Assembly (NCBI GenBank): GCA_019120125.1
Contig: DWVR01000046.1
Span: 1-64,000 of the forward strand
Source of the DNA: Candidatus Phocaeicola excrementigallinarum
Lineage (GTDB): Bacteria > Bacteroidota > Bacteroidia > Bacteroidales > Bacteroidaceae
Direction of reading: 5' to 3'
Length of the DNA: 64,000 bases
Both the position numbers and the translations under genes were made by a program. Shown here piece after piece: positions 8,470-16,746 of this stretch; position 1 is the stretch's first letter; the number at the start of each line of letters is the position of its first letter. The notes under the pieces are model-generated. The model had not been told where the DNA came from. It worked only from the letters and a program-made list of their open reading frames with translations, and did not search any database.

Positions 8470-8550
8470 TGCCCAGAACAGGACTCGAACCTGCATGCCT
8501 CTCGACACACGCACCTGAAACGTGCGCGTCTACCATTCCGCCACCTGGGC
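8470..8550 (-). tRNA. tRNA-Leu (CAG), first copy
   Basis: Identical over 81 nt to the Leu-CAG gene at 8171-8251. It follows the first Gly-GCC gene in transcription order. Confidence 0.93.
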
Positions 8551-8593
8551 AATTGCGGCCTTCCGACCTCTTGGCGCAGACAATCTGTCACTG

Positions 8594-8666
8594 AGCGGAA
8601 AACGAGACTCGAACTCGCGACCCCAACCTTGGCAAGGTTGTGCTCTACCAACTGAGCTATTTCCGC
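8594..8666 (-). tRNA. tRNA-Gly (GCC), first copy and first gene of the tRNA operon
   Basis: 73-nt Gly-GCC gene, nearest to the promoter at 8714-8744. Transcription order of the operon is Gly, Leu-CAG, Leu-GAG, Gly, Leu-CAG, Gly, Gly. Confidence 0.95.
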
Positions 8667-8713
8667 AGCACGCTCGCAATTCATTGGAAGCATCTGTTTC
8701 CGAATTGCGAGTG

Positions 8714-8744
8714 CAAAGGTAGTGTTTTTTCCGAAACCTCCAAA
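8714..8744 (-). promoter_or_regulatory. Promoter of the tRNA operon
   Basis: On the minus strand TTTG (8744-8741), 19 bp, then TACCTTTG (8721-8714): a full Bacteroidetes -33/-7 pair. The first tRNA begins about 48 bp downstream. This shows the array is transcribed on its own and not only as read-through from nspC. Confidence 0.75.
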
Positions 8745-8820
8745 ACATATCCGAATTTTTTTGAAAATATGTGCGAATTTTCCTCTCAAACGGCCTCAGA
8801 AGCGGTTATAACGGCACTTT

Positions 8821-9984
8821 TCAACACATCCGGTCACGATAATCCTCGTACCGGAACGTGCGGTACACCTCCAGCGTGCCGTCGGCATGCAGCATGGCGA
8901 TGGAAGGATGGCGGATGCCGTTGAACATGGTGGTCTTGACAATCGTGTAATGGATCATGTCCTCAAAGAGCACGCGCTCTCCCACTTCCAGCTCATGATC
9001 GAATCTCCAGCTTCCCATGTAGTCTCCGCTCAGACAGCTGTTCCCTCCGAGACGGTAGACATGATCCTCCTTCCGTGCGTATTTCACGGTATCGGCGGGC
9101 AACGACTCCGCACCGCGCACCCGGGGCTGATACGGCATCTCCAGACAGTCGGGCATGTGGCAGGTGAAGCTTACGTCCAGAATGGCCGTGCGTATCCCTC
9201 TGCTCTCCACCACATCGACCACCGAAGCGACCAGCGGACCGGTCTGCCAGGCGAAAGCCGACCCCGGCTCCAAAATGATGTGCAAATGCGGATACCGCGA
9301 CCTCAGACCCTGCAGCAGACGGACCAGGTGGGCGGTGTCATATCCCTCACGGGTCATGAGATGACCGCCTCCCAGATTCAGCCACTTCAACTGTGGGAAC
9401 CAACGGCCGAACTTCTTCTCGATATGCCTCAGCGTACGCTCCAGCTCATACGAGTCTGACTCGCAATGGCAATGGCAATGGAAACCCTCGATGCCTTCGG
9501 GCAAGCGGTCGGGCAACAAGTCGGCCGTCACGCCGAACCGGGTACCGGGAGCACAGGGGTTATACAGCTCCACCTCCACCTCGGAATATTCAGGATTCAC
9601 ACGGATGCCGCACGACACCGGCTCCCCGTTGGCTCTCGCCATGGGATAGAACCGTTCGTACTGCGACAGGGAATTGAAGGTGATGTGGCTGCAACACTTC
9701 AGGAATACCGGAAAATTCTGTTCCGTATACGCAGGAGAATAAGCGTGAGCCTTGCTTCCGAACTCCTCGAACGCAAGCCGGGCCTCATACTCCGAGCTGG
9801 CCGTGGTGTGACGGATGTACTCACGGAACACCGGGAACGATTTCCATATCGCGAAAGCCTTGAAGGCAAGGATGATCTCCACACCTGCCGTATCGGCCAC
9901 GCTCTTGATCAGGCTCAGATTCCTTCTGAGCGGTTCCTCCTCCATCACATAACACGGAGAAGGGATTTGGGTCAGATTTGTCAT
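8821..9984 (-). CDS. nspC: Carboxynorspermidine/carboxyspermidine decarboxylase
   Basis: The 387-residue protein is a fold-III PLP decarboxylase related to DAP decarboxylase. Lys42 (LAFKAFAIW) fits the Schiff-base lysine of the family. LNLGGGHLMT and LEPGSAFAW bind PLP phosphate, and GGNSCLSGDYMG holds the catalytic cysteine region. It decarboxylates carboxyspermidine (or carboxynorspermidine) to the triamine, the last step of the S-adenosylmethionine-independent spermidine route common in Bacteroidetes. The partner dehydrogenase is not in the window. It lies 61 bp downstream of uvrD in the same direction. Confidence 0.95.
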   Translation of the reverse strand: MTNLTQIPSPCYVMEEEPLRRNLSLIKSVADTAGVEIILAFKAFAIWKSFPVFREYIRHTTASSEYEARLAFEEFGSKAHAYSPAYTEQNFPVFLKCCSHITFNSLSQYERFYPMARANGEPVSCGIRVNPEYSEVEVELYNPCAPGTRFGVTADLLPDRLPEGIEGFHCHCHCESDSYELERTLRHIEKKFGRWFPQLKWLNLGGGHLMTREGYDTAHLVRLLQGLRSRYPHLHIILEPGSAFAWQTGPLVASVVDVVESRGIRTAILDVSFTCHMPDCLEMPYQPRVRGAESLPADTVKYARKEDHVYRLGGNSCLSGDYMGSWRFDHELEVGERVLFEDMIHYTIVKTTMFNGIRHPSIAMLHADGTLEVYRTFRYEDYRDRMC

Positions 9985-10045
9985 ATCAATGGGACCTTAT
10001 AAGAAATTCAAGGGAGCCAGAGAAGCCACTCGGCTCCGCAAAATA

Positions 10046-12445
10046 TCATTTCACTTTAAACCGGGCGAATTTCAGCAGCAGCTGCTTGACACCGGCATTC
10101 TCAAAACGTACGGTAGCCTTGCAGTTGTCGCCCACGCCCTCTATCTTCTCTATCACCCCCCGGCCGAAACGCTCGTGCTCGATCTGCCGGCCTTCCGACA
10201 CGCCGAACGGATTGCCGGAACCGCCGTCTCCACCAGACGCGGACGAAGCGGAAGGGACAATCTTACGCAAGGTACGGGGAGGCACAAAACGATGAGGCTC
10301 CTGAGGGATCTCTCCCCCATCGAACATGGAAGCCCCATCCTGCCTGTCGTATGAGGAACGGTCGCTGTCACGTGACACCCGCGGCGTGGAATCCAGCCTC
10401 CCCATCCGACGGAAACTACCCTCCACCTCCTTACGGAACCGGCCGGCGCCCGCCTCCACCTGACGTGCCAGCTGCTCGCCCGGAGGCATGCTGAGAAAAC
10501 GCACGTCGATGTCGCGCAAGAAGCGGCTCGGATTGCTGAACTCCATCTTGCCGTAACGGAAACGGCTTTTCGCGTACGAAAGACAGCAATGCGACTCGGC
10601 ACGGGTGATCGCCACATAAAACAGGCGGCGTTCTTCCTCGAGCGCCCTCGGAGAGTCGGCCGAGATACCGGGGAACAATGATTCCTCCAGGCCCACCACA
10701 AACACGTTCGGAAACTCCAGTCCCTTGGCGGAATGAATGGTCATCAGAGTCACTTTCGGCACATCGTCGTCCTTGCCCTCATCCTGGTCGGTCAGCAGCG
10801 ACACTTCCGAAAGATAATCGGAGAGAAGGACACGCGTGTCACCTTCCTCCTGCCTTCCGGCACAGAAATCATGGATACCGTTCACCAGCTCCTCTATATT
10901 CTCCTGACGGCTCAGGTTCTCCGGTGTCCGGTCCTGATAAATCTCACTGATGATGCCTGACTTCCGGACAATCTCCTGTCCCAGCTCATAGGCGTTCTTC
11001 ACGGACGCGTCCTCCACGGAATCCGCGACCAGGTCACGGAAAGCCTGGAGCTTCGCCATCGTCCCCTTGGTGAGGGCCACCCCGTATGCCAGAGGATCGC
11101 ACAACACGGTCCACAGACTGACATGGTTCTGTGCGGCCGCCTCCGCCAGTTTCGACAAAGTGGTGTTGCCGATGCCCCGCGCCGGATAATTGACGACACG
11201 CTTGAAAGCCTCCTCATCGTTCGGGTTCACCGCCAGACGGAAATAAGCGATGACATCCTTGACCTCCTTCCGCTGATAGAAAGACAGTCCCCCATACACC
11301 CGGTAGGCGATTCCACGTTTCCGCAAGGCCTCCTCAAAGATACGGCTCTGCGCGTTCGTACGGTAAAGCACCGCACAGTCACCGTACTCATAGCCGTCGC
11401 GCCGGTGCAGTTCCACGATCTTGTTGGCCACAATCTCGCCCTCCTCCACGTCGCTGTAGGCGCTGTACACAGGAATAGGCTCGCCCTTGTCGTTCTCTGA
11501 ATACACCTCCTTGCGTATCTGCTCCCGGTTCTTCTCTATCAGGCTGTTGGCCGCGTTCACGATGGTCTGCGTGGAACGGTAGTTCCGCTCCAGCTTGAAC
11601 AGCCGCGCGTCCTTATACTGACGGGTGAAATTCAGGATATTGTCGATATTCGCGCCACGGAACGAGTAGATGCTTTGGGCGTCATCCCCCACCACACAGA
11701 TATGCCGGTGCCGTTCCGTGAGCTGAAGCACGATGCTGTGTTGGGCGAAATTCGTGTCCTGATACTCGTCCACCAGCACATAGCGGAAATGCTCCGCATA
11801 CGCGTCGCGTATCTGAGGATTGTCCTTGAAAAGACGGTAAGTATACACCAGCAGGTCATCGAAGTCCATCGCGTCGCTCTGGCGACACCGCTCGCAATAA
11901 CGCAGATAGATCTCTCCGGTCCGCGGAACCTTCGCCGCCTTGTCAGCTTCCCGCATCTCACCGCTCGCCGCATACGCCTGCGGCGACACCAGACGGTTTT
12001 TCGCGTTACTGATACGTCCCTGTATCATGCCCGGCTTGTACACCTTGTCGTCCAGCTGCATTTCCTTGACAATGGTCTTTATCAGGTTTTTCGAGTCGGC
12101 CGCGTCGTAGATGGTGAAATTCGGCGAGAATCCGACCGACGAAGCCTCCCTGCGAAGAATGCGGGAAAAGATGGAGTGGAAAGTGCCCATCCACAGACAG
12201 CGCGCCCTGTCGGGACCGACCTGACGGGCGATACGCTCCTTCATCTCACGCGCCGCCTTGTTCGTGAAGGTCAATGCAAGAATGGACCACGGCTCATAAC
12301 CGTGGTCCAGCAGATAGGCTATCTTGTAAGTCAGCACACGTGTCTTGCCCGAACCGGCCCCCGCAATCACCAGCGAAGGGCCGTCGTTGTAGAGCACGGC
12401 CGCACGCTGGCTGTCATTGAGCTCGTCCAGATAATCCGTGGCCAT
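10046..12445 (-). CDS. uvrD: UvrD/PcrA-type 3'-5' DNA helicase
   Basis: This 799-residue SF1A helicase begins LDELNDSQRAAV (Q motif). It has the Walker A AGAGSGKT at 28-35, motif II VDEYQDTN, QSIYSFRGA, the 2B domain in the middle, and motif VI VAITRAE with LSYAKSR following. The C-terminus (from about 640) is a low-complexity linker ending in a Tudor-like tail (FGRGVIEKIEGVGDNCKATVRFENAG), as in PcrA, which binds RNA polymerase. It unwinds DNA in nucleotide excision repair, mismatch repair and replication-fork clearance. It starts 2 bp after the DUF711 stop, so translation is probably coupled. Confidence 0.96.
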   Translation of the reverse strand: MATDYLDELNDSQRAAVLYNDGPSLVIAGAGSGKTRVLTYKIAYLLDHGYEPWSILALTFTNKAAREMKERIARQVGPDRARCLWMGTFHSIFSRILRREASSVGFSPNFTIYDAADSKNLIKTIVKEMQLDDKVYKPGMIQGRISNAKNRLVSPQAYAASGEMREADKAAKVPRTGEIYLRYCERCRQSDAMDFDDLLVYTYRLFKDNPQIRDAYAEHFRYVLVDEYQDTNFAQHSIVLQLTERHRHICVVGDDAQSIYSFRGANIDNILNFTRQYKDARLFKLERNYRSTQTIVNAANSLIEKNREQIRKEVYSENDKGEPIPVYSAYSDVEEGEIVANKIVELHRRDGYEYGDCAVLYRTNAQSRIFEEALRKRGIAYRVYGGLSFYQRKEVKDVIAYFRLAVNPNDEEAFKRVVNYPARGIGNTTLSKLAEAAAQNHVSLWTVLCDPLAYGVALTKGTMAKLQAFRDLVADSVEDASVKNAYELGQEIVRKSGIISEIYQDRTPENLSRQENIEELVNGIHDFCAGRQEEGDTRVLLSDYLSEVSLLTDQDEGKDDDVPKVTLMTIHSAKGLEFPNVFVVGLEESLFPGISADSPRALEEERRLFYVAITRAESHCCLSYAKSRFRYGKMEFSNPSRFLRDIDVRFLSMPPGEQLARQVEAGAGRFRKEVEGSFRRMGRLDSTPRVSRDSDRSSYDRQDGASMFDGGEIPQEPHRFVPPRTLRKIVPSASSASGGDGGSGNPFGVSEGRQIEHERFGRGVIEKIEGVGDNCKATVRFENAGVKQLLLKFARFKVK

Positions 12446-12447
12446 AA

Positions 12448-13812
12448 TCAGTTCTTAAAGCTATGGATCGGAGCCGGGATACGGCCTCCGCGGTTCACGA
12501 AAGCCTCACAGCTGAAACGGTTCACCGGCATCACCGGCGCATAGCCCAGCAGTCCGCCGAACTCTACCGTGTCGCCCACCGTCTTGCCGATGACGGGGAT
12601 GATGCGCACCGCCGTCGTCTTCTGGTTCACCATGCCGATGGCCGACTCGTCCGCGATGATACCCGAGATTGTGGCCGCCGGAGTATCTCCCGGAATGGCG
12701 ATCATATCCAGTCCCACAGAGCATACACAGGTCATGGCCTCCAGTTTCTCAAGGGTCAACGCCCCGGCTTCCACCGCGTCGATCATTCCCTGGTCCTCAC
12801 TGACGGGAATGAACGCTCCGCTCAGCCCGCCCACATACGAAGAGGCCATCACGCCGCCTTTCTTCACCTGGTCGTTCAGCAACGCCAGAGCGGCCGTCGT
12901 ACCCGGAGCACCCGGATGTTCCAGACCGATCTCCTGCAGGATCTCGGCCACACTGTCGCCTATCGCGGGAGTCGGGGCCAGTGAAAGGTCGATGATTCCG
13001 AACGGCACACCCAGACGGCGCGAAGCCTCCTGTGCCACCAGCTGTCCCACACGGGTAATCTTGAACGCCGTGCGCTTGATGGTCTCGCACAGCACCTCGA
13101 AGCTGGCGCCGTGGATCCGCTCCAGAGCGTATTTCACGACACCCGGTCCGCTGACACCCACATTGATGATGGCGTCCGCCTCCGACACCCCGTGGAACGC
13201 GCCGGCCATAAACGGATTGTCATCGGGCGCGTTGCAGAGCACCACCAGTTTGGCGCATCCCAGCGAGTCTTTCTCCTTGGTCATTTCCGCCGTCTCACGG
13301 ATAATCTCGCCCATCAGCTTCACCGCATCCATATTGATTCCGGTCTTGGTGGAACCCACGTTGACCGAGCTGCATATACGCTCCGTGCAGGCCAGCGCTT
13401 TGGGAATCGAACGGATCAGCAGCTCGTCGCTGCGTGTCATGCCTTTCGACACGATGGCCGAATAGCCGCCGATGAAGTTCACGCCCAGTTCAGCCGCCAC
13501 ACGGTCAAGAGTCCGCGCTATCTGCACATAGTCGTCGGGAGTCTTGCAGGCCGTTCCCCCCACCAGTGCGATCGGAGTGATGGAGATACGCTTGTTGACG
13601 ATGGGAATACCGTATTCCATCGAGATCTCCTCGCCCGTCTTCACCAGATTGCGGGCAAGGCGCGTCATCTTGTCATAAATCTTCTGACAGAGCACATCCA
13701 GATTGCTGTCCGCACAGTCAAGCAGGCTGATACCCATCGTGATGGTACGCACATCCAGATTCTCCTTGTCAATCATTTTGTTGGTTTCAGTAACCTCAGA
13801 TATATTGATCAT
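12448..13812 (-). CDS. PFL-like DUF711 (UPF0210) protein
   Basis: This 454-residue protein begins [33 protein letters not shown]. The ATG at 13812 is preferred to the TTG two codons upstream. It matches the UPF0210/DUF711 family throughout ([65 protein letters not shown]). The family has a pyruvate formate-lyase-like barrel fold by structure, but its reaction is not established. It is almost always paired with a small ACT protein, as here at 13843-14115 (30 bp upstream), suggesting a regulated enzyme. Confidence 0.92.
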   Translation of the reverse strand: MINISEVTETNKMIDKENLDVRTITMGISLLDCADSNLDVLCQKIYDKMTRLARNLVKTGEEISMEYGIPIVNKRISITPIALVGGTACKTPDDYVQIARTLDRVAAELGVNFIGGYSAIVSKGMTRSDELLIRSIPKALACTERICSSVNVGSTKTGINMDAVKLMGEIIRETAEMTKEKDSLGCAKLVVLCNAPDDNPFMAGAFHGVSEADAIINVGVSGPGVVKYALERIHGASFEVLCETIKRTAFKITRVGQLVAQEASRRLGVPFGIIDLSLAPTPAIGDSVAEILQEIGLEHPGAPGTTAALALLNDQVKKGGVMASSYVGGLSGAFIPVSEDQGMIDAVEAGALTLEKLEAMTCVCSVGLDMIAIPGDTPAATISGIIADESAIGMVNQKTTAVRIIPVIGKTVGDTVEFGGLLGYAPVMPVNRFSCEAFVNRGGRIPAPIHSFKN

Positions 13813-13842
13813 ATACAATTGATGTTATAAGGATTAATGGTT

Positions 13843-14115
13843 TCAGATACGGTGCATCTTGTCGAAGATCTCCTCCCGCTGACATTTGATCTGCACACCC
13901 AGCTCGCGGCCCGCTTCGTCAAGTTCGCCGACCACCTGCGCGAAAGGCTTCTCAGTCTTTTCCATATCCACAATCATCATCATGTTGAAATAACCCTGGA
14001 CAATGGTCTGGGTGATATCCAGAATGTTCACATTGTTCTCTGCCAGATAGGTGCATACCTTGGCAATGATACCCACCGTATCTTTCCCTACTACAGTAAT
14101 AATCGTTTTGTTCAT
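13843..14115 (-). CDS. ACT domain protein (UPF0237)
   Basis: The 90-residue protein begins MNKTIITVVGKDTVGIIAKVCTYLAENNVNILDI, a single ACT domain of the UPF0237 type. The ATG at 14115 is chosen over an upstream in-frame one because the promoter element at 14147-14154 would fall inside the longer frame. ACT domains bind small ligands, often amino acids. The neighbouring DUF711 gene is its usual partner, so it probably senses a ligand for that enzyme (inference). Confidence 0.92.
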   Translation of the reverse strand: MNKTIITVVGKDTVGIIAKVCTYLAENNVNILDITQTIVQGYFNMMMIVDMEKTEKPFAQVVGELDEAGRELGVQIKCQREEIFDKMHRI

Positions 14116-14146
14116 CGTTGTTCCGAATAATATGGTTAATTTGAGG

Positions 14147-14154
14147 CAAAGGTA
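14147..14154 (-). promoter_or_regulatory. -7 element of the ACT-DUF711-uvrD-nspC transcript
   Basis: TACCTTTG on the minus strand lies 31 bp before the ACT gene start. No convincing -33 TTTG at 19-21 bp. It probably drives all four leftward genes, since their gaps are 30, 2 and 61 bp. Confidence 0.55.
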
Positions 14155-14340
14155 CACAAAATCTTCTCAAAAGAGCGATTTTTCACCGAGTATTTTCCTG
14201 CGGCCGCGCCACGGCCCTTTCATTTGGCGTGCCATTCTTTACCTCCCCAAAACAGCAAACTGGCGTGATTGCAAGATTATGGTGAACGCTGAGAAGGTGA
14301 AGCGTGAGGACGGATTTTCCCTTATATGATTGTCGGCTTC

Positions 14341-14640
14341 TTAATTCTTCTTTTCTCCGTCTTGCAATAACGCTTTTCCTTGTTCGGTGAGTCGGTATTT
14401 CTGGTCCCGATGCTTTAGATTTTCAGGATGGGTCTGTTTTACCAATCCACATTCCACAGCAGAAACTAAATAGTTTTTGCGGAAATTGTCACGTCCTTTC
14501 AGTCCCATACGCTCCATGACTTCTTTCAATGCAAGAGTTTCTTCAGACAGGCAACGGATAAGGGACATTACTTGTCCTGTTACAGGACCCGTTTCTTGAC
14601 CTGCTACATGATCCGTTGGCGGAATTAATTTGAGTTGGGA
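14341..14640 (-). pseudogene. C-terminal remnant of a Fic- or AAA_4-type regulator
   Basis: The minus-strand frame reads LKLIPPTDHVAGQETGPVTGQVMSLIRCLSEE and then MERMGLKGRDNFRKNYLVSAVECGLVKQTHPENLKHRDQKYRLTEQGKALL. The repeated (D/G)xVxGQ(V/E)TG linker followed by a winged helix with GLKGRDNF and KYRLTxxG is the usual C-terminus of Fic-domain and divergent-AAA (AlbA_2/RecG-like) regulators. The N-terminal catalytic part is missing: upstream sequence runs into the promoter region of the antiporter gene. A short protein from the internal ATG at 14568 (75 residues) could still be made. Confidence 0.6.
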
Positions 14641-14776
14641 AAATGTTTGAAAAGTTGCGCATATCGCTGATTCTTATCCATGCGGTTCAATGTAAGGCGA
14701 TTAATCCTGTAAACCCCATAAACCATGAACACCCAATCATCTCTCCGCATATCCCCGGCATCTCGTTTTTTTGTAT

Positions 14777-14784
14777 TATCTTTG
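14777..14784 (+). promoter_or_regulatory. -7 element upstream of the NhaC-type antiporter
   Basis: TATCTTTG lies 36 bp before the ATG at 14821. Its position inside the longer possible reading frame argues that 14821, not an earlier ATG at 14725, is the true start. Confidence 0.5.
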
Positions 14785-14820
14785 CTCCCGTTTTCCGAAA
14801 CCCATAAAATCCGACAGACC

Positions 14821-16311
14821 ATGAACAATGACAACACCCCACATTCTGAAATACGGAGACTCCCCTCGTGGCAGGTCTCACTGATCCCTTTCGCCGTACT
14901 GACCCTATCCCTGGTGGTGGTCATCCGGATTTTCGGGCCCGACGCCCTGTCCGGCGGAAGCCAGGTGTGCCTGCTTCTGGCCTCGGCGGTCACCGCAGCC
15001 ATCTCCATGGCAGCCTACGGAAACACCTGGCAGATTCTTGAGGACTGCATCCTCGACAACATCCGCTCCGTCGGCTCGGCCATACTTATCCTGCTGCTCA
15101 TCGGAGCGATTGCCGGAACGTGGATGGTCAGCGGAATCGTCCCGGCCATGATCTGCTACGGAATGGAGATCATCGTCCCGGCCATCTTCCTGGCGGCGGC
15201 CTGCGCCATCAGCGCGCTGGTATCACTGATGACCGGAAGCTCATGGACCACCATCGCCACCATCGGAGTGGCGCTCATCGGCATCGGAATCGCACAGGGA
15301 TTCGATCCGGGATGGACAGCCGGAGCCATCATCTCCGGAGCCTACTTCGGCGACAAGGTGTCGCCTTTGTCCGACACCACCGTACTGGCCTCGTCCGCCT
15401 CGGGCACCCCCCTGTTCACCCATATCCGCTACATGATGATCACCACCATACCCTCGCTCACCATCGCGCTGGCCGTGTTCCTCACCGTCAGCCTTTTCCA
15501 TCCCACGGCGGACGCGTCGCAGACCGCCGAGTTTGCCGGAGCGTTGAGATCGGCCTTCCACATCACTCCCTGGCTGATGGCCGTGCCCGTACTGACCGGC
15601 GTGCTCATCGTCAGGAAAGTGCCTGCCATACTCACCCTCTTCTGCGCGGCTGTCATGGCGGCTGTCGTGGCAGTCATCTTCCAGCCCCAGGCCGTCTGGG
15701 CCGTGGCCAATCCCGGCCTTTCCACATCCGGCTTCTCCTCGCTCTCCTTCTGGGATGCCTGCAAGGGAATCACCGTCACGTTCTATGGGGCGACCGGCAT
15801 CCAGACCGGCAACGCGGCCATCGACTCGCTCATCGCCACCCGTGGCATGACCGGAATGCTCAACACCATCTTCCTGATTATCTGCTCGGTGACATTCGGA
15901 GGAGTGCTGGCAGGCAGCGGCATGCTGAAAAGCCTGACGGAACTCTTCGCCCGTCTCGCCCAACGTGCGGTCACCCTGGTGGGAGCGACCGTGGGTACGG
16001 GACTGATGTGCAACATCGTGACCGGCGACCAGTACATATCCATCCTGCTGACCAGCAGCCTGTACAAGCGGCTTTATGAGCGGAAGGGATATGAAAGGCG
16101 GCTGTTGAGCCGTTCCGTGGAAGACTCCGCCACCGTGACCTCAGTGCTCATACCCTGGAACTCATGCGGCATGACGCAGGCCACCGTACTCAAGGTCCCC
16201 ACGCTGGAGTACCTGCCCTACTGTCTGTTCAACATCATCTCGCCGTTCATGTCCGTACTGATGGCAGCCATCGGCTACAAGATATTCCGGAGCCGGCCGG
16301 AAAACAATTGA
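14821..16311 (+). CDS. NhaC-family Na+/H+ antiporter
   Basis: This 496-residue membrane protein begins MNNDNTPHSEIRRLPSW and has about 11-12 hydrophobic helices. NhaC hallmarks include LILLLIGAIAGTWMVSGIVPAMICYG, LVSLMTGSSWTTIATIGVALIGIG, GAIISGAYFGDKVSPLSDTTVLAS (acidic membrane residue next to PLSD) and LIPWNSCGMTQATVL near the C-terminus. It exchanges sodium for protons, and some family members exchange malate/lactate or other anions. It stands alone between a gene remnant and a repeat-rich gap. No terminator is evident just past the stop. Confidence 0.9.
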   Translation: MNNDNTPHSEIRRLPSWQVSLIPFAVLTLSLVVVIRIFGPDALSGGSQVCLLLASAVTAAISMAAYGNTWQILEDCILDNIRSVGSAILILLLIGAIAGTWMVSGIVPAMICYGMEIIVPAIFLAAACAISALVSLMTGSSWTTIATIGVALIGIGIAQGFDPGWTAGAIISGAYFGDKVSPLSDTTVLASSASGTPLFTHIRYMMITTIPSLTIALAVFLTVSLFHPTADASQTAEFAGALRSAFHITPWLMAVPVLTGVLIVRKVPAILTLFCAAVMAAVVAVIFQPQAVWAVANPGLSTSGFSSLSFWDACKGITVTFYGATGIQTGNAAIDSLIATRGMTGMLNTIFLIICSVTFGGVLAGSGMLKSLTELFARLAQRAVTLVGATVGTGLMCNIVTGDQYISILLTSSLYKRLYERKGYERRLLSRSVEDSATVTSVLIPWNSCGMTQATVLKVPTLEYLPYCLFNIISPFMSVLMAAIGYKIFRSRPENN

Positions 16312-16490
16312 AAAATTTCCCGTAGGGACAAAAGTCCGCCCGCATGTTTTCAGGAGCTGTGTCAAAATGATTTGAAACACAGAGGCACAAAGACACAGAG
16401 TCTTTTATTTTATGGATTTATCACGGCTAAAGTGTCGGCACAGTCACTGGTGTAGAGGTTGGCTCAAAATAAAAGTCCGCTTTCATTTTA
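16312..16490. other. Gene-free stretch with decayed repeats
   Basis: No gene. It contains CACAGAGGCACAAAGACACAGAG (about 16379-16400), related in the opposite orientation to 348-380, and two imperfect copies of a (G/T)GCTCAAAAT-type sequence at about 16350 and 16457. It forms one block with the hairpin and the dispersed repeat that follow, so about 435 bp lie between the antiporter and SusD without a coding gene. Confidence 0.6.
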
Positions 16491-16564
16491 TCATTCTGAG
16501 CAAAACGAAAAATCTCGAAAACACAAGCTAATGCACACGAGATTCTTCGCTTTGCTCAGAATGA
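16491..16564. repeat. Hairpin element with 27-bp inverted arms
   Basis: The left arm at 16491-16517 begins TCATTCTGAGCAAAACGAAA and ends AATCTCG. The right arm at 16538-16564 is its reverse complement with two differences. The loop is about 20 nt. CATTCTGAGCnnnnCGAAnAATCTCG is a motif I have seen dispersed in many Bacteroidetes and other genomes. It behaves like a miniature palindromic (REP- or MITE-like) element. No transposase is nearby. Confidence 0.75.
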
Positions 16565-16583
16565 CATTACTTTTTGTAAAAAA

Positions 16584-16646
16584 AATAATCCGTGTAATCT
16601 GTGGTGAAAAAGACAATCCGCGGAAATCCGCGTGAATCCGCGGTTC
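16584..16646 (-). repeat. Inverted third copy of the ATTACACGGATT repeat
   Basis: Read on the minus strand it runs TTGAACCGCGGATT, CACGCGGATT, TCCGCGGATT, then CACCACAGATTACACGGATT, the same order of elements as the two direct copies at 128-240, with an extra pair of CGCGGATT steps. Confidence 0.75.
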
Positions 16647-16746
16647 AAAAACAAAGAACAAAAAAAACGGGAGCATGATCTCCATGTCCCGTTTTCCATC
16701 AGTATTCATTGACAACCGTCAACTTAGCGATATGTGTGTATATTTT

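Noticed and set aside
7851..8789. Several 66- to 116-codon frames across the tRNA array on both strands
   Set aside because: All translate the tRNA genes (repeated SSVGRAQPCQGWGREFESRFPL), a known artefact.
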